59,681 nt of DNA from Geminicoccaceae bacterium (GTDB lineage Bacteria; Pseudomonadota; Alphaproteobacteria; Geminicoccales; Geminicoccaceae), in the NCBI GenBank assembly GCA_028285265.1, contig JANQPX010000044.1, positions 1-59,681 of the forward strand. The letters are read 5' to 3'. Below, in pieces: positions 1 through 9,604 of this stretch; position 1 is the stretch's first letter; every line of letters starts with the position of its first letter. Under the pieces are notes generated by a model. The model ran no database searches, was not told the origin of the DNA, and saw only the letters and a program-made list of their open reading frames with translations. A program made the translations under genes and the position numbers.

Positions 1-52
1 GTTGGTCGAAGACGTCAACATACACAGTATGAATCATATCCCGCTCCAAAAG

Positions 53-71
53 GGAATCGAGAAACGATTCC
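53..71. other. Unassigned 7-bp hairpin upstream of first gene
   Basis: GGAATCG and CGATTCC pair perfectly around an AGAAA loop. No T-run follows, so it is not a convincing terminator. It lies about 190 bases before the first gene and could be the end of a transcript entering the window. The rest of bases 1-260 shows no gene. Confidence 0.3.
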
Positions 72-260
72 TATCCGCCCGCGATCCAGCCCCGATTACA
101 ATTTCTAGTCGTGTTTCATGGCAGCCATCAGCCTGCACGTGACGTCGACTAATCGAGAGTCACATTCCTGTGACTATTTGCGGTAAAATCGCGCAATAGG
201 TCATGAACCACTTGTTCAATTCTAACTATTGCCCCAGACAGATGTAACGTAAGGTGAACG

Positions 261-1844
261 ATGCCCTCGGGAACAGTAGGCATGTGGCGATCGAGTCTAA
301 TACTCCTTGCACTCGCAACTACAGGATTGAGCGTTGGTGCGCTGGCCGACCAGCGTTATACCGTCCAGAGTGGCGATTCCCTCTCAAAATTGGCCAAGCG
401 ATTCTATGGTGATGTTAGCGGCTGGCGGTTGATCTACCGCGCCAATCGCGACCAGGTCTTTGCCGGCGGCGATTTGGTGGATGTGGGCGCATTGCTCATT
501 ATCCCGGAAGCTCCAGAGGACTTTAAGAAAAGCCTTTCGCGCTCAGGCGATCCAAGGAAGCCTTTTGGCGAAGACAGCCGGATATCGATGGCCCGGCCGA
601 CCACTGTACTGCTGGATAATGGCAAGGCCTTTATCGGCACGATCGTGGGTGCGTCCGCGAACAGCATCTTGATACGTCGTGGCGTGCGGACCTTTAGAAT
701 CAACATGGCTCGGATAGACGAGGCACGTGTTGATAGTCAGAATGGTGGCGTCGTCGCAGGTGAGCTGCTGGATTGGCGCAACGGCATCTTTGATTTGCGG
801 GCCAATAATTATCGCCTCACGATTAAAGACGGGGAGATCATCAATACATCGTTGTTAGGGAGTGATGGCGGGTCTCAGGTTGAGACCATCTCAACGCAGG
901 ATGTTGGCATTGCGGAAGCGCCTATCATACGTTTCCAAAACGGCAAGCAGATTACGGGCTATGTGACTAAGTTCGACCAGCGTTTTGTCACTGTGCGTCG
1001 CGGCACACGTGGCAGCAATCGGATTCGGCTGCCTGATATCTCTGAAGTACAGATCACCACACCAGACGGCAGCACAGTTGCTGGTGCGCTGGTTGATTGG
1101 AATGATGGTATCTATCGATTGCAATCGGGAACGAACACCATCGTTGCCCGAGAAGAGGCGGTACCAGCGGACCCGGCGCCTATGCAGTTTGCCGAAATCG
1201 AAGACGACACGGACGATGTCATCACGGAAGTGGAACCGCTGACAGAACCGGCTGATAATGAAACAACGGTGGCACAGCTGGACGACGACAATCCCCCCTC
1301 AGAGATCCGAGTTCGGAGCGCGCCGACAAAGCCAACAACAAACAACGTAAGGACGAATGTGCGAGACACTGAGCCGGTCTCCGTGCGCACGAGAAGGGCG
1401 CCCGAAACAACACCACGCTCCAGCACAGTCGCCTCAACTGATGAAGCAACGACAGGCATAGGCGTTGGGGGCGACTTCATCCCTGTCAGAGAGCTCGTTC
1501 CTGAAGAGGGCGAGAGCATCACTGTGGCAGTAACCGCGTTGCCGGCAAGTGAGAACGCAGGCTCACTTCGCTTTGAGATCGATCTGTCGCGGGCGCCGGA
1601 CAAGCGTATGGTGATCGTCTATGCTTCGGTTGACGGTACTGCGAAGTCTGGTTTGGACTATGAAAAAACAAGTGGCGTTGAGGTCTTCGAGCCAGGCCAG
1701 CAAACGACCTATGTCGATATCCCATTAATTGACGATAGCGAGGCTGAAGCAGAAGAGACGATCCATCTGTTTATCAGCCCCGATCCGTCACTTGCTGAGG
1801 TGCAAGAACGGTCGATCGTGGGGTTTGTTCAGGACGATGACTAG
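261..1844 (+). CDS. Exported LysM / repeat-module / Calx-beta envelope protein
   Basis: Predicted 527-residue envelope protein. Residues 1-30 form a signal peptide ending near ALAD. Residues 33-82 are a LysM domain (YTVQSGDSLSKLAKRFYG), which normally binds peptidoglycan. Two copies of an approximately 77-residue module follow at about 115-192 and 222-298. Each has a G-x-V strand, a basic I/V-R-R-G strand and a 'V-A-G-x-L-x-D-W-x-(N/D)-G-I' motif. A low-complexity acidic/Thr-rich linker covers 300-410. A Calx-beta domain at about 418-525 ends in the usual D-D-D run. AAGGTG sits just before the ATG at 261; an in-frame ATG at 282 is possible. The module and Calx-beta domain recur in the protein at 20931-21773. 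Wall anchoring is inferred from LysM; the ligand is unknown. Confidence 0.85.
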   Translation: MPSGTVGMWRSSLILLALATTGLSVGALADQRYTVQSGDSLSKLAKRFYGDVSGWRLIYRANRDQVFAGGDLVDVGALLIIPEAPEDFKKSLSRSGDPRKPFGEDSRISMARPTTVLLDNGKAFIGTIVGASANSILIRRGVRTFRINMARIDEARVDSQNGGVVAGELLDWRNGIFDLRANNYRLTIKDGEIINTSLLGSDGGSQVETISTQDVGIAEAPIIRFQNGKQITGYVTKFDQRFVTVRRGTRGSNRIRLPDISEVQITTPDGSTVAGALVDWNDGIYRLQSGTNTIVAREEAVPADPAPMQFAEIEDDTDDVITEVEPLTEPADNETTVAQLDDDNPPSEIRVRSAPTKPTTNNVRTNVRDTEPVSVRTRRAPETTPRSSTVASTDEATTGIGVGGDFIPVRELVPEEGESITVAVTALPASENAGSLRFEIDLSRAPDKRMVIVYASVDGTAKSGLDYEKTSGVEVFEPGQQTTYVDIPLIDDSEAEAEETIHLFISPDPSLAEVQERSIVGFVQDDD

Positions 1845-1964
1845 CTAGCGTCGATTGACACCCAACGCATAGGAACGTCGCGGTCCCCGATCCTTATGGG
1901 TTCGCAAACAAAACCCGTACTTCGTTCATCAAAGACCGCATTAGCGTCATTATCATAACGGCCT

Positions 1965-1993
1965 TGGGCTCAATCGAGTGTCGCTTGAGCCCA
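1965..1993. terminator. Terminator-like hairpin between convergent genes
   Basis: TGGGCTCAA and TTGAGCCCA form a perfect 9-bp stem around an 11-base loop, exactly between two genes that converge. The following T-run is weak (GGTTGTTTT some bases later), so termination is plausible but not certain. Confidence 0.5.
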
Positions 1994-2023
1994 GACCATG
2001 ATGGTTGTTTTGCGGGCTAGGGT

Positions 2024-3745
2024 CTAGTTCAGGCTAAACACCAGCAATGCATTGCCGCGCTTATAGTCGAATTGAAAGTTGCCGCCGGCCGCCACCGCAA
2101 TATGAAGCTTACCGTCGACCTCGAAGGCCATCGGTGCGGCGTTAACGCCGGCTCCGCCTTGGAACTGCCAGAGCTCCTCGCCAGTTTCTGCGTGAAAGGC
2201 CTTGAAGAGACCATTGCCTTCACCGACAAAGACCAGACCGCCTGCCGTTGTCAATGCGCCGCTCAGTAGGGGCTGATCAGTTTGCGTCTGCCATACAATC
2301 TCACCGGTGTCGACATTAACGGCAGATACATTGCCCCACTGATCCTCCTCAGGAATAGCGACAAAGGCACCGCTCAAAAAGAGCCGTCCGGCCTCCCACT
2401 CCGTTGTTTGTGAGACAAAGCTCATGGGCTGATCGATCGCCGCATAATAGGCCATGCGCGTGTTCGGATTGAAGGCACCAGGTGACCAGCCAACACCACC
2501 ATTGGCGCCAGGTAACATGCGCGTGCCTTCCGGAGTCGGCCGGCCAAAGAGATTCTCATGACGAACCAGCGGCTCAGAGCGTCGAATGAGTTCACCGGTT
2601 TCACGATCATGAATATAGACCCATCCGGTCTTGCCTGCGTGCACGACTCCATCGATTAGGTCGCCATTTTGGCCCTCGACCTGCATCAGGATTGGCGGCG
2701 AAGCAGCATCAAAATCCCAAGCATCATGGGGAACATATTGGTATCCCCAAATCATCTCACCGGAGCGGGCATCGACGGCAACCAGCGAATTGGTCCAGCG
2801 ATTGTCGCCTGGACGTACCGACGCATCAAGATCCGGAGACGGATTGCCTGTGGTGGCAATGACCCAGCCCCGATCGACGTCAATTGATGGTGTCATCCAA
2901 ACCGAGCCTCCGCCGATCTTCCAAGCATCATCGAACTTGCCGGAGGCGAGCGCTGTTTTCTCTTCAGCGATGTTCCGTCTCAATGAGTTGATCCCATCGG
3001 CTGTTTCGGCGAAGACGCCAGCCCAACCCGCCGTACCGTCAGGTTGGATCTCGTCCGGTGCTGGGATGGTATGCCAACGCCAGAGCTGGTCGCCTGTATC
3101 GGCATCATAAGCATCGATAAAACCGCGAATGCCAAATTCGGCGCCGGAGATGCCGACGATGATTTTATCCTCAAACACTGTTGGGGCTTGGGTCTCAGAA
3201 TAGCCGAGCTCGGCATCAGCGATCACTGTCTCCCAAACCAATTCGCCGCTCAATTTATCGAGCGCGATCAGTTTCGCGTCGAGCGTGGCCATATAGATGA
3301 GATCGCCTCGGACCGCGACGCCGCGATTGTTGGGTCCGCAACATAGAACCGTCGTTCCAAGCGAATGCTCGTAGTGCCAGAGCTCCTCGCCCGTCGAAGC
3401 ATCGATGGCAAAAACATGATTATATGGTGCTGTTACATACATCACGCCATCGTCGACGACGGGTGTCGCCTGATAACTGCCGATAATGCTGCTTTGATGA
3501 ATCCACTTGAGTTTCAGATCGGCAACATTCTCGGTATTGATCTGATCATTGTCGACGAAGCGGGTCTGACCATGGTCTCCTCCGTAGTAATGCCACTCAA
3601 GGTCCGTGCTCTTTGCGACCTCAGGACCAGCGCCTGACGATGCACCTTCAGACGTCGGGTCTGTATTCCAGAACCTATCGCCCACATACTGGCAAGCCGA
3701 CAACATCGACAGGATTGTGACGACCATCAAAGGCTTCGTTTGCAT
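2024..3745 (-). CDS. Lipid-anchored PQQ-dependent alcohol dehydrogenase-like quinoprotein
   Basis: This 573-residue protein is an eight-bladed PQQ beta-propeller dehydrogenase, expected to oxidise an alcohol or related substrate in the periplasm. The N-terminus is a lipoprotein signal with lipobox LSAC (Cys18). Visible family marks are the adjacent cysteines C135-C136 (the disulphide next to PQQ), metal ligands E203 (SGAEFG) and N301 (TGNP), and catalytic D344 in HDAWDFDA. D346, two residues after the catalytic Asp, is the position that carries a lanthanide ligand in XoxF/PedH-type enzymes, although D-x-D also occurs in some calcium enzymes. There is no cytochrome c domain, so electrons need a separate acceptor. 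No PQQ biosynthesis gene is visible nearby. Confidence 0.88.
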   Translation of the reverse strand: MQTKPLMVVTILSMLSACQYVGDRFWNTDPTSEGASSGAGPEVAKSTDLEWHYYGGDHGQTRFVDNDQINTENVADLKLKWIHQSSIIGSYQATPVVDDGVMYVTAPYNHVFAIDASTGEELWHYEHSLGTTVLCCGPNNRGVAVRGDLIYMATLDAKLIALDKLSGELVWETVIADAELGYSETQAPTVFEDKIIVGISGAEFGIRGFIDAYDADTGDQLWRWHTIPAPDEIQPDGTAGWAGVFAETADGINSLRRNIAEEKTALASGKFDDAWKIGGGSVWMTPSIDVDRGWVIATTGNPSPDLDASVRPGDNRWTNSLVAVDARSGEMIWGYQYVPHDAWDFDAASPPILMQVEGQNGDLIDGVVHAGKTGWVYIHDRETGELIRRSEPLVRHENLFGRPTPEGTRMLPGANGGVGWSPGAFNPNTRMAYYAAIDQPMSFVSQTTEWEAGRLFLSGAFVAIPEEDQWGNVSAVNVDTGEIVWQTQTDQPLLSGALTTAGGLVFVGEGNGLFKAFHAETGEELWQFQGGAGVNAAPMAFEVDGKLHIAVAAGGNFQFDYKRGNALLVFSLN

Positions 3746-3815
3746 GGATTCCCAATCTAACTGCTGATCAGTAATTGTGAGTTTGGTGTGTCAACGGCAT
3801 TTCGCCCGCATGTCT

Positions 3816-4448
3816 TCAACCAGAGGAGCGCGTCAGATGCCGCATGAGCGTCTCAGCAAGGACCTGGAACTTGTTCTCAAGAGCATCGAGTCGGTGACAT
3901 AGAAAACGAGCGTCATCCATGGCGTCGTCTTCAATGCGTAACGCGGCTCTAAAGGTTCGCCTACCATCCTCGCCCCTCGCCTTTGCATCCATGGCAATCC
4001 CTGTCGCAAGCTCCGCGTTGGCCACACCTTGCATGACACCAAAAGCTGCCATCTCTCGGTAAAGTGACATTTCATCGCGAAGCCCAAGGAATACCGTGGT
4101 CAATATCCGGTCGCGTTCATTGGGGTTACCCGAGAGCCCTTTTGCAAATTCATCGATGGCTGAGACCCCAAGCTCAGTTCGGCTACTGGTCACCGCGGAT
4201 TCGACCAATGCCTGAATGGCAGCATTGTCACGCCAACCGTGACCTTGCTCTAAAAGCGCCGGGTATGGCCAACGTAACTCCCCACCCACGTCTGCACGAA
4301 AGGCAGTTTTGCAAGGCCAATCATCGGGTGCCAGTTGCAAGCTACGCGCCGGATTGGGACCACTTTCTTCTGCACGGAGTGGTGCTTCCAGACACGCTAC
4401 AGAGACGAAAAGGAACACTAGCTTTCGACACACTCGAGCGATGCTCAT
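3816..4448 (-). CDS. Secreted protein of unknown function
   Basis: This 210-residue protein has a clear signal peptide (residues 1-26, cleavage near LRAEE). The mature part is mostly helical and acidic, with two Cys near the N-terminus of the mature chain (PCKTAF) and one near the C-terminus (FLCHRL). I recognise no family. AGGAG lies 6 bases before the ATG, so the start is well supported. It sits upstream of the PQQ dehydrogenase on the same strand, about 70 bases away, and may be co-transcribed. A periplasmic accessory role is inference from that position only. Confidence 0.7.
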   Translation of the reverse strand: MSIARVCRKLVFLFVSVACLEAPLRAEESGPNPARSLQLAPDDWPCKTAFRADVGGELRWPYPALLEQGHGWRDNAAIQALVESAVTSSRTELGVSAIDEFAKGLSGNPNERDRILTTVFLGLRDEMSLYREMAAFGVMQGVANAELATGIAMDAKARGEDGRRTFRAALRIEDDAMDDARFLCHRLDALENKFQVLAETLMRHLTRSSG

Positions 4449-4820
4449 AAGATCTCCTATAAGACAACCACCGCAAAGTTAATTAGCTAAGAGTCTAACA
4501 ATCAGCAATCGGCAATTAAGCGTTGGCTCGTGGACTAAGGCTAACGCAAGGGTTGCGAAGAAAACGCTCAAGATGTGTCTCATCGAACAAACAAAAAGGC
4601 GACGGGGCCAAAACGTCGAGGCAGCACCATCTGGTCAAGATTGAACGGTTGGAAACCAGGCAATACCTAGCGGCCCTTCCGCTCGTGCAAACTGACGGAA
4701 GCGACACCACGCATTGCGGATCACAGTCATCGAACGCCTCATGTCGGCGGATATTCGCCCCTGCCCCTCAGAGCGCCGACATCCACGTGATCCCAAGCCT
4801 ACTGGACCTTATCGACACGC
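4449..4820. other. Intergenic stretch without a supported gene
   Basis: A plus-strand reading frame from a TTG at 4523 runs through this stretch and ends at 4864 inside the 3' end of the next gene. It has no ribosome binding site and a composition unlike neighbouring proteins, so I do not call it. I see no hairpin or repeat of note. Confidence 0.4.
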
Positions 4821-6854
4821 CTAGGACAAACTCGGTATGTCGCGGCAGAATGAAGATCCGCTAACGACATCGCCAAGAATGTGACGTGCGGTTCGATGTC
4901 CGGAGAGCACTGCCGCTTGGATTGTCCCGGGTACGTGACAGTCCCCTGCTGCCCAAATGGGACGATCATATAAACGCGTTTTTAGCGCAGTGAAGAGCGC
5001 ATCTGCGGGCTCACGTGCACCGACGATAACGAGCTTGGACGCCTCAAGATCCACACGTGTTCCCCGCAACGAACAATTGAAAGCTCCCGTCTCAGACATC
5101 GTCACGTTCACGTGAAGCGACACGCCGAGGTCGTTCAGCCTCTGGATGATGCTGGTTTGCTCGAGCGTCAAATCAGCCCAGCTGGCGACCATGGGTAGTG
5201 GCGTCGCATACGCAACCGAATGACCGTCTTGAGCAAGCTTCTCTGCGATCACACTCGCCATATAAAAATGGTCGTCATCGTAGACGACGACCGGACCGGG
5301 ACCGACTGGGATGTTTCGTCCAGCCATCACGTCATCCGGCGTCAGCAGGTCATCGCAATGCGCGAAGGGAAAGGAATTGGTCGCACCAACACCATCACGT
5401 CGCCACCGGCTACCTGTGGCAACAACGATACCGTCGACATCGATGTCCTCGATGTCAGCTGGTGTCATCGGACTCGAAAGATAGAGATCCGCCCGAGCAC
5501 TTTGTTGAATTTGATAGAGGCGGTAGTCACGAACACGTCGCCAAGCGGAAAGTCCGGGAAGCGCCGATTCTTCCATCACTCGTCCGCCTGCTTCAGATCT
5601 TGCCTCAGCAATGGTCACCCGGAAACCAGCACGCAAAAGTGTTAGCGCACATTCCAAACCTGCCGGGCCCGCGCCGACAACCAGATAAGCCTTTTGGTCC
5701 TTCGGAGCCGACACGATCTCTGGATGCCAGCTGCGCCGCCACTCTTCGGCGATTGTGGGATTCTGTGTGCAGCGGAGCGGGACACCATAGCCATCCATGC
5801 TGACACAGATGTTGCAGCCGATGCATTCCCGAATATCCTCGGTCTGCCCATCTCGGATCTTGCTAGGTAAGAAGGGATCGGCAATGCTCGGCCGGGCGGC
5901 ACCAATCAAATCAAGGCGCTTTTTCCGGATGAGCGAAAGCATCAGATCAGGCGAGGTAAACCGTCCAACCCCAACCACCGGCTTTGTCGTGACCGACTTG
6001 ACGAAGTCAGTAAAGGGAAGTTGGAACCCTTCCTCAGCAAATCGCGATGTCTGACTGTCTTGCGGCCAACCTGAAACATTGACGTCCCATAGATCCGGTA
6101 GCTCGGCCAGGGCCTCGACCACCTCTCTCCCTTCGCCATCATGGGTAAGGCCGACCTCCTTATCCGGCTCAGCGACGCTGAAGCGAAGGGCCACGGCACA
6201 GTCACCATTGGCAACTTCCAGTGTGTCCTCCAAAACCTCGCGCAACAGCCGCATGCGGTTCGTCAACGAGCCCCCGTAGGCATCCATTCGGTGATTGGTC
6301 CGACGGGACAGAAAATGGCTAAGCAATGACAAGTCATGGGCCGCGTAAACATAAAGAATGTCGTAGCCTGCAGCTTTGGCGTTTCTGGCCGCAGTCTTGT
6401 GCGTTTCGCGGAAGGTTCGAATGTCAGCGGCGTCCATCGCACGAGCCTGGATCGGAACTTCCGGCCGCAAAATGGGCAGGTTTGACGGACCGGGCACGGG
6501 CAAACCGGTGGTAAAATTGCGCGCCCGCATGCCGCCATGGGCCAGCTCGATCGCGGCAAGTGCCCCATGTCGTTTGATCGCTTCGACTTGAGCGATGTGC
6601 ACTGGTAGGTCGCGTTCGTCCCAAAGCCGATCCATGGGGTGGTTTGCCAAATCGCTATCAGGCGCGATTTCCGTCATCTGGGCGGCCACCACGCCCCATC
6701 CTCCTTCGGCCTTCATGGCTCGAACCGCGATCGCTCCTTGTGGCTGGGACCATCCGTGTCCAGTCGCGTGCGGCACCGCATAAAAGCGGTTCGGCGCCGT
6801 GACTGGACCAATGGTCACTGGCTCGAATAGGACATCGTACCGATCAGCGCTCAT
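4821..6854 (-). CDS. OYE-family FMN / 4Fe-4S / FAD oxidoreductase
   Basis: This 677-residue protein has the multidomain layout of dimethylamine/histamine dehydrogenases and 2,4-dienoyl-CoA reductase. Residues 1-340 are an old-yellow-enzyme TIM barrel with the RMDAYGGSLTNR signature near 189-200. A 4Fe-4S motif uses C344, C347, C350 and C362. The C-terminal part is a dinucleotide-binding half with GAGPAG at 394-399. It is the last gene of the tct operon; its ATG overlaps the preceding stop by four bases (ATGA). An amine- or enoyl-type substrate taken up by the adjacent transporter is inferred. Full length for the family. Confidence 0.88.
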   Translation of the reverse strand: MSADRYDVLFEPVTIGPVTAPNRFYAVPHATGHGWSQPQGAIAVRAMKAEGGWGVVAAQMTEIAPDSDLANHPMDRLWDERDLPVHIAQVEAIKRHGALAAIELAHGGMRARNFTTGLPVPGPSNLPILRPEVPIQARAMDAADIRTFRETHKTAARNAKAAGYDILYVYAAHDLSLLSHFLSRRTNHRMDAYGGSLTNRMRLLREVLEDTLEVANGDCAVALRFSVAEPDKEVGLTHDGEGREVVEALAELPDLWDVNVSGWPQDSQTSRFAEEGFQLPFTDFVKSVTTKPVVGVGRFTSPDLMLSLIRKKRLDLIGAARPSIADPFLPSKIRDGQTEDIRECIGCNICVSMDGYGVPLRCTQNPTIAEEWRRSWHPEIVSAPKDQKAYLVVGAGPAGLECALTLLRAGFRVTIAEARSEAGGRVMEESALPGLSAWRRVRDYRLYQIQQSARADLYLSSPMTPADIEDIDVDGIVVATGSRWRRDGVGATNSFPFAHCDDLLTPDDVMAGRNIPVGPGPVVVYDDDHFYMASVIAEKLAQDGHSVAYATPLPMVASWADLTLEQTSIIQRLNDLGVSLHVNVTMSETGAFNCSLRGTRVDLEASKLVIVGAREPADALFTALKTRLYDRPIWAAGDCHVPGTIQAAVLSGHRTARHILGDVVSGSSFCRDIPSLS

Positions 6855-8092
6855 GTCCTGCTGACCTTCACCGTGCCATCAGCGACCCAAGAATCGAACA
6901 CCTGCATAGCGGCGTCGGCGAAGGTTTGATCATTGATATGCGCGTCGATCTCCGTAAGGACAATTGGGGGCTGAATCACGTGCCGCATCTCGTCGAGGAA
7001 TGCCGCGAGACCATCTGGATCGTGGGCAGGCTCGCCTGGCTTGTCCCACGCCTCAATGCCTCGAGTTGGCAAGAGAACGTGGGCTGGCGTCAACGATTGT
7101 CCCAAACGATGGGCAATCTCTCGAGCGGTTTGACGACGCTCATCCTGATTGAGTGCGGATGATTTGATGAGCCGGTTATGGGCGTGAAATGGACGATCGG
7201 CATACTGATCTGGGATCTCTTGCCAACCCGCAAAATCGATCAGATCAAGGCAACCGGGCGCAATTAGCTGAGGGATCGCAGCGCGGCCCGCATTGAGCAT
7301 GCGATCGGCGCCAGCATGAACCACGGATCCTGCGAGGAGATTGCCAAGCTCGGGCAAAGCAAAGTCCATGACACATGCGAAGCCGCCCTTGGCAGCGATG
7401 TTCTCATAGGCCATGCCGCCCATACCGGTGGCGTGAAAAATGGCGACCTCGAAGCCGCGGTGTTCAAGGGCCGGCTTGAGGAGCTTCATATAGGACAGAC
7501 AGGATGAGCCGAGTGAGGTCATACCGACCACGGGGCGTTCTGCCATAGGCGCCTCAACGGCTCGGGAGGCACCGAGAACTGCCCCTGCCGCCTGACTGAG
7601 CGACGACTTACATACCGCATTCAGACCATACAGACCGCCGGCCCAAAGAATCATTTGGATATCGGGAGACAACCGATCAGCCGGGATCAGCGGAGAGAAG
7701 GACACGGTCGAGACGACATATTTCGGGAAACCCAACGGCAGAGCTTGGCAAACGTCCAACGCGAGATCCGTACCCATCGTGCCGCCAAGAATGATCACGC
7801 CATCAATCTTGCCTTCACGTTGCAGGCGGGTCGCTTCCGCAACGGCACCTCGCGCCATGATCTGCATAGCGCTGTTCTCATCGCCACTCTGAGCGGCCTT
7901 TGCGATCGAGCTGTTTGCAGCCTTCGCCACCTGATCCTTGTTGACGTCGCATGGTTGGCTCGGCTCGCCGAGGACGCTGACATCCATGGTGAGAACGCCA
8001 CCACCTTGGGCTTGGATGCGCTCGACCAGGTAATGAAGTTCATCGTCCTTGGTGTCAAAGGTGCCGACGACAAGGATCGTTTTGTCCGTCAT
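6851..8092 (-). CDS. Tm-1-like ATP-binding (UPF0261) protein
   Basis: This 413-residue protein starts with the family's TxDTKxxE-type motif (VVGTFDTKDDELHYL) and keeps the Gly-rich MTSLGSSC segment near the middle. It belongs to the UPF0261/Tm-1-like family, named after the tomato Tm-1 virus-resistance protein. Bacterial members are commonly encoded in catabolic clusters, and their biochemical role is not settled. It overlaps tctA at its start and the OYE gene at its end by four bases each, so the three are probably translated as a unit. That coupling argues for a metabolic step in the same pathway, which is inference. Confidence 0.88.
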   Translation of the reverse strand: MTDKTILVVGTFDTKDDELHYLVERIQAQGGGVLTMDVSVLGEPSQPCDVNKDQVAKAANSSIAKAAQSGDENSAMQIMARGAVAEATRLQREGKIDGVIILGGTMGTDLALDVCQALPLGFPKYVVSTVSFSPLIPADRLSPDIQMILWAGGLYGLNAVCKSSLSQAAGAVLGASRAVEAPMAERPVVGMTSLGSSCLSYMKLLKPALEHRGFEVAIFHATGMGGMAYENIAAKGGFACVMDFALPELGNLLAGSVVHAGADRMLNAGRAAIPQLIAPGCLDLIDFAGWQEIPDQYADRPFHAHNRLIKSSALNQDERRQTAREIAHRLGQSLTPAHVLLPTRGIEAWDKPGEPAHDPDGLAAFLDEMRHVIQPPIVLTEIDAHINDQTFADAAMQVFDSWVADGTVKVSRT

Positions 8093-9600
8093 GACTTTGC
8101 CTCCTTCGGCTTACCGCCCTGTCCTTGCTGCAGTTGGCTATTCCGCCAAACCGACCAGCCATGCAAAGCGATAACGGCGACAATGATCAAAAATAAGATG
8201 AACGCGATCGGTCGATCGATGAAGTCCAGGGGCGTCTTGACCCGCGCCATCGACGTCCGGAGCTTGGCCTCCATAATCCCCCCAAGGACCATCCCCAAAA
8301 TGATCGGTACGATCGGCAAATTGAGGCGCTTTAGGATAAAGCCAAGCACACCGAACGCGCCCGCAATTGCGCAGTCGATCGGGTTGTTGCGGAGTGAATA
8401 AACCCCGACGAACGAAAGCGTGAGGATCGAGAGACCTAACAAGCGCGTCGGGATCTGGATCACCTTCAACAGTTGATTCGTTGAGATCAAGAGAAAGCCA
8501 ACGACCAGCACATTCAACGCCAAAAGCGCCAAATAGAGTGCGATGACAAAATCCATCTGGTTCTGAAAGAGGCCGGGTCCTGGCACGACATTATGGACAT
8601 AGAAGACGCTCAGCATCATCGCGGTCAGCGCTTCGCCTGGAATGCCGAGTGCTAGAAGCGGGATCATCGCCGCACCGGGCACGGCATTGTTCGCAGCCTC
8701 TGAGGCAATCAAGCCTTCAGGGGCACCTTTGCCAAACTCTTCAGGTGTTTTTGATGTTCGCCTAGCCGCCGTATAGGCAAGAAATTGTGCCGTGAATTCA
8801 CCGACGCCAGGAATCATACCCATGGCGACACCAAAAGATGAGGAAATGGCCGCAACGCGCGGATGCTTCATCAGCTCTTTGAAGCCTTGAAATAGACCAC
8901 CCGAGACCGCCTCCGCTTTGGGCGATTGATCCCGTTCGACCAAAAGAAAGAAGGCCTGGCTGATGGCAAAGAGGCCAAGCACAGCAACGATCAGGTCGAT
9001 GCCGCCTGAAAGCCAGCTCTGGCCGAACGTAAAGCGTTGCGAATATTGGATAGGCTCGAGCCCAATGGTATTCAGCCAGATGCCAAAACACGCCAGCATA
9101 CCGGCCGCAAGGACCTGACCGCGATGGGCCAAGATCACCAGGATAATGCCAAGTAGAGCCGCTAAGAAAATCTCGCGACTGCCAAACATCGGAGCGATTT
9201 TGGCAAGAACTGGAGAAAGCATGATCAAGCAAAGGATGGAAAAAATGCCGCCGAAGAAGGAGGCGGCATAGGCGAGGCTGAGCGCACGCCGGCCCTCACC
9301 CCGCTTGGTCATCGGGTAACCGTCGTAGGTGGTGAGTGCGTTAACCGCGGTACCCGGTGTATTGATGAGAATCGCTGGTATCGCACCGCCGTACATCGAT
9401 GAGCCATAGATCCCAAGCAATACCGTCAAGCCGACGATGGGATCCAACGAGAATGTCGCGGGGAGAAGGATCGCAATCGCAACCGCTGGGCCGACGCCCG
9501 GGATAGCACCGATGACCACGCCACCGACCGAGCCGATCAACAGTGCCAGAACGACATCAAAACGAGCGAGAATCTGAAGGCTTGCGAGAAGTGTGTCCAT
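8089..9600 (-). CDS. tctA: Tripartite tricarboxylate transporter large permease TctA
   Basis: This 503-residue integral membrane protein has the TctA hallmarks: an N-terminal GAIPGVGPAVAIAILLP segment, the YGGAIPAILINTPGTAVNA loop, a second GMIPGVGEF segment in the internal repeat, and about 11-12 hydrophobic spans. It forms the channel of a secondary transporter that uses the TctC binding protein and the small TctB subunit. It starts 4 bases after tctB stops and overlaps the Tm-1-like gene by 4. Its full length fits the family. Confidence 0.95.
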   Translation of the reverse strand: MDTLLASLQILARFDVVLALLIGSVGGVVIGAIPGVGPAVAIAILLPATFSLDPIVGLTVLLGIYGSSMYGGAIPAILINTPGTAVNALTTYDGYPMTKRGEGRRALSLAYAASFFGGIFSILCLIMLSPVLAKIAPMFGSREIFLAALLGIILVILAHRGQVLAAGMLACFGIWLNTIGLEPIQYSQRFTFGQSWLSGGIDLIVAVLGLFAISQAFFLLVERDQSPKAEAVSGGLFQGFKELMKHPRVAAISSSFGVAMGMIPGVGEFTAQFLAYTAARRTSKTPEEFGKGAPEGLIASEAANNAVPGAAMIPLLALGIPGEALTAMMLSVFYVHNVVPGPGLFQNQMDFVIALYLALLALNVLVVGFLLISTNQLLKVIQIPTRLLGLSILTLSFVGVYSLRNNPIDCAIAGAFGVLGFILKRLNLPIVPIILGMVLGGIMEAKLRTSMARVKTPLDFIDRPIAFILFLIIVAVIALHGWSVWRNSQLQQGQGGKPKEAKS

Positions 9601-9604
9601 CGTA

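Noticed and set aside
4523..4864. Plus-strand ORF containing IERLETRQYLAA, vaguely like LEPR-XLL surface-protein motifs
   Set aside because: No ribosome binding site, a TTG start, and its end lies inside the 3' end of a well-supported minus-strand gene. The resemblance is weak.
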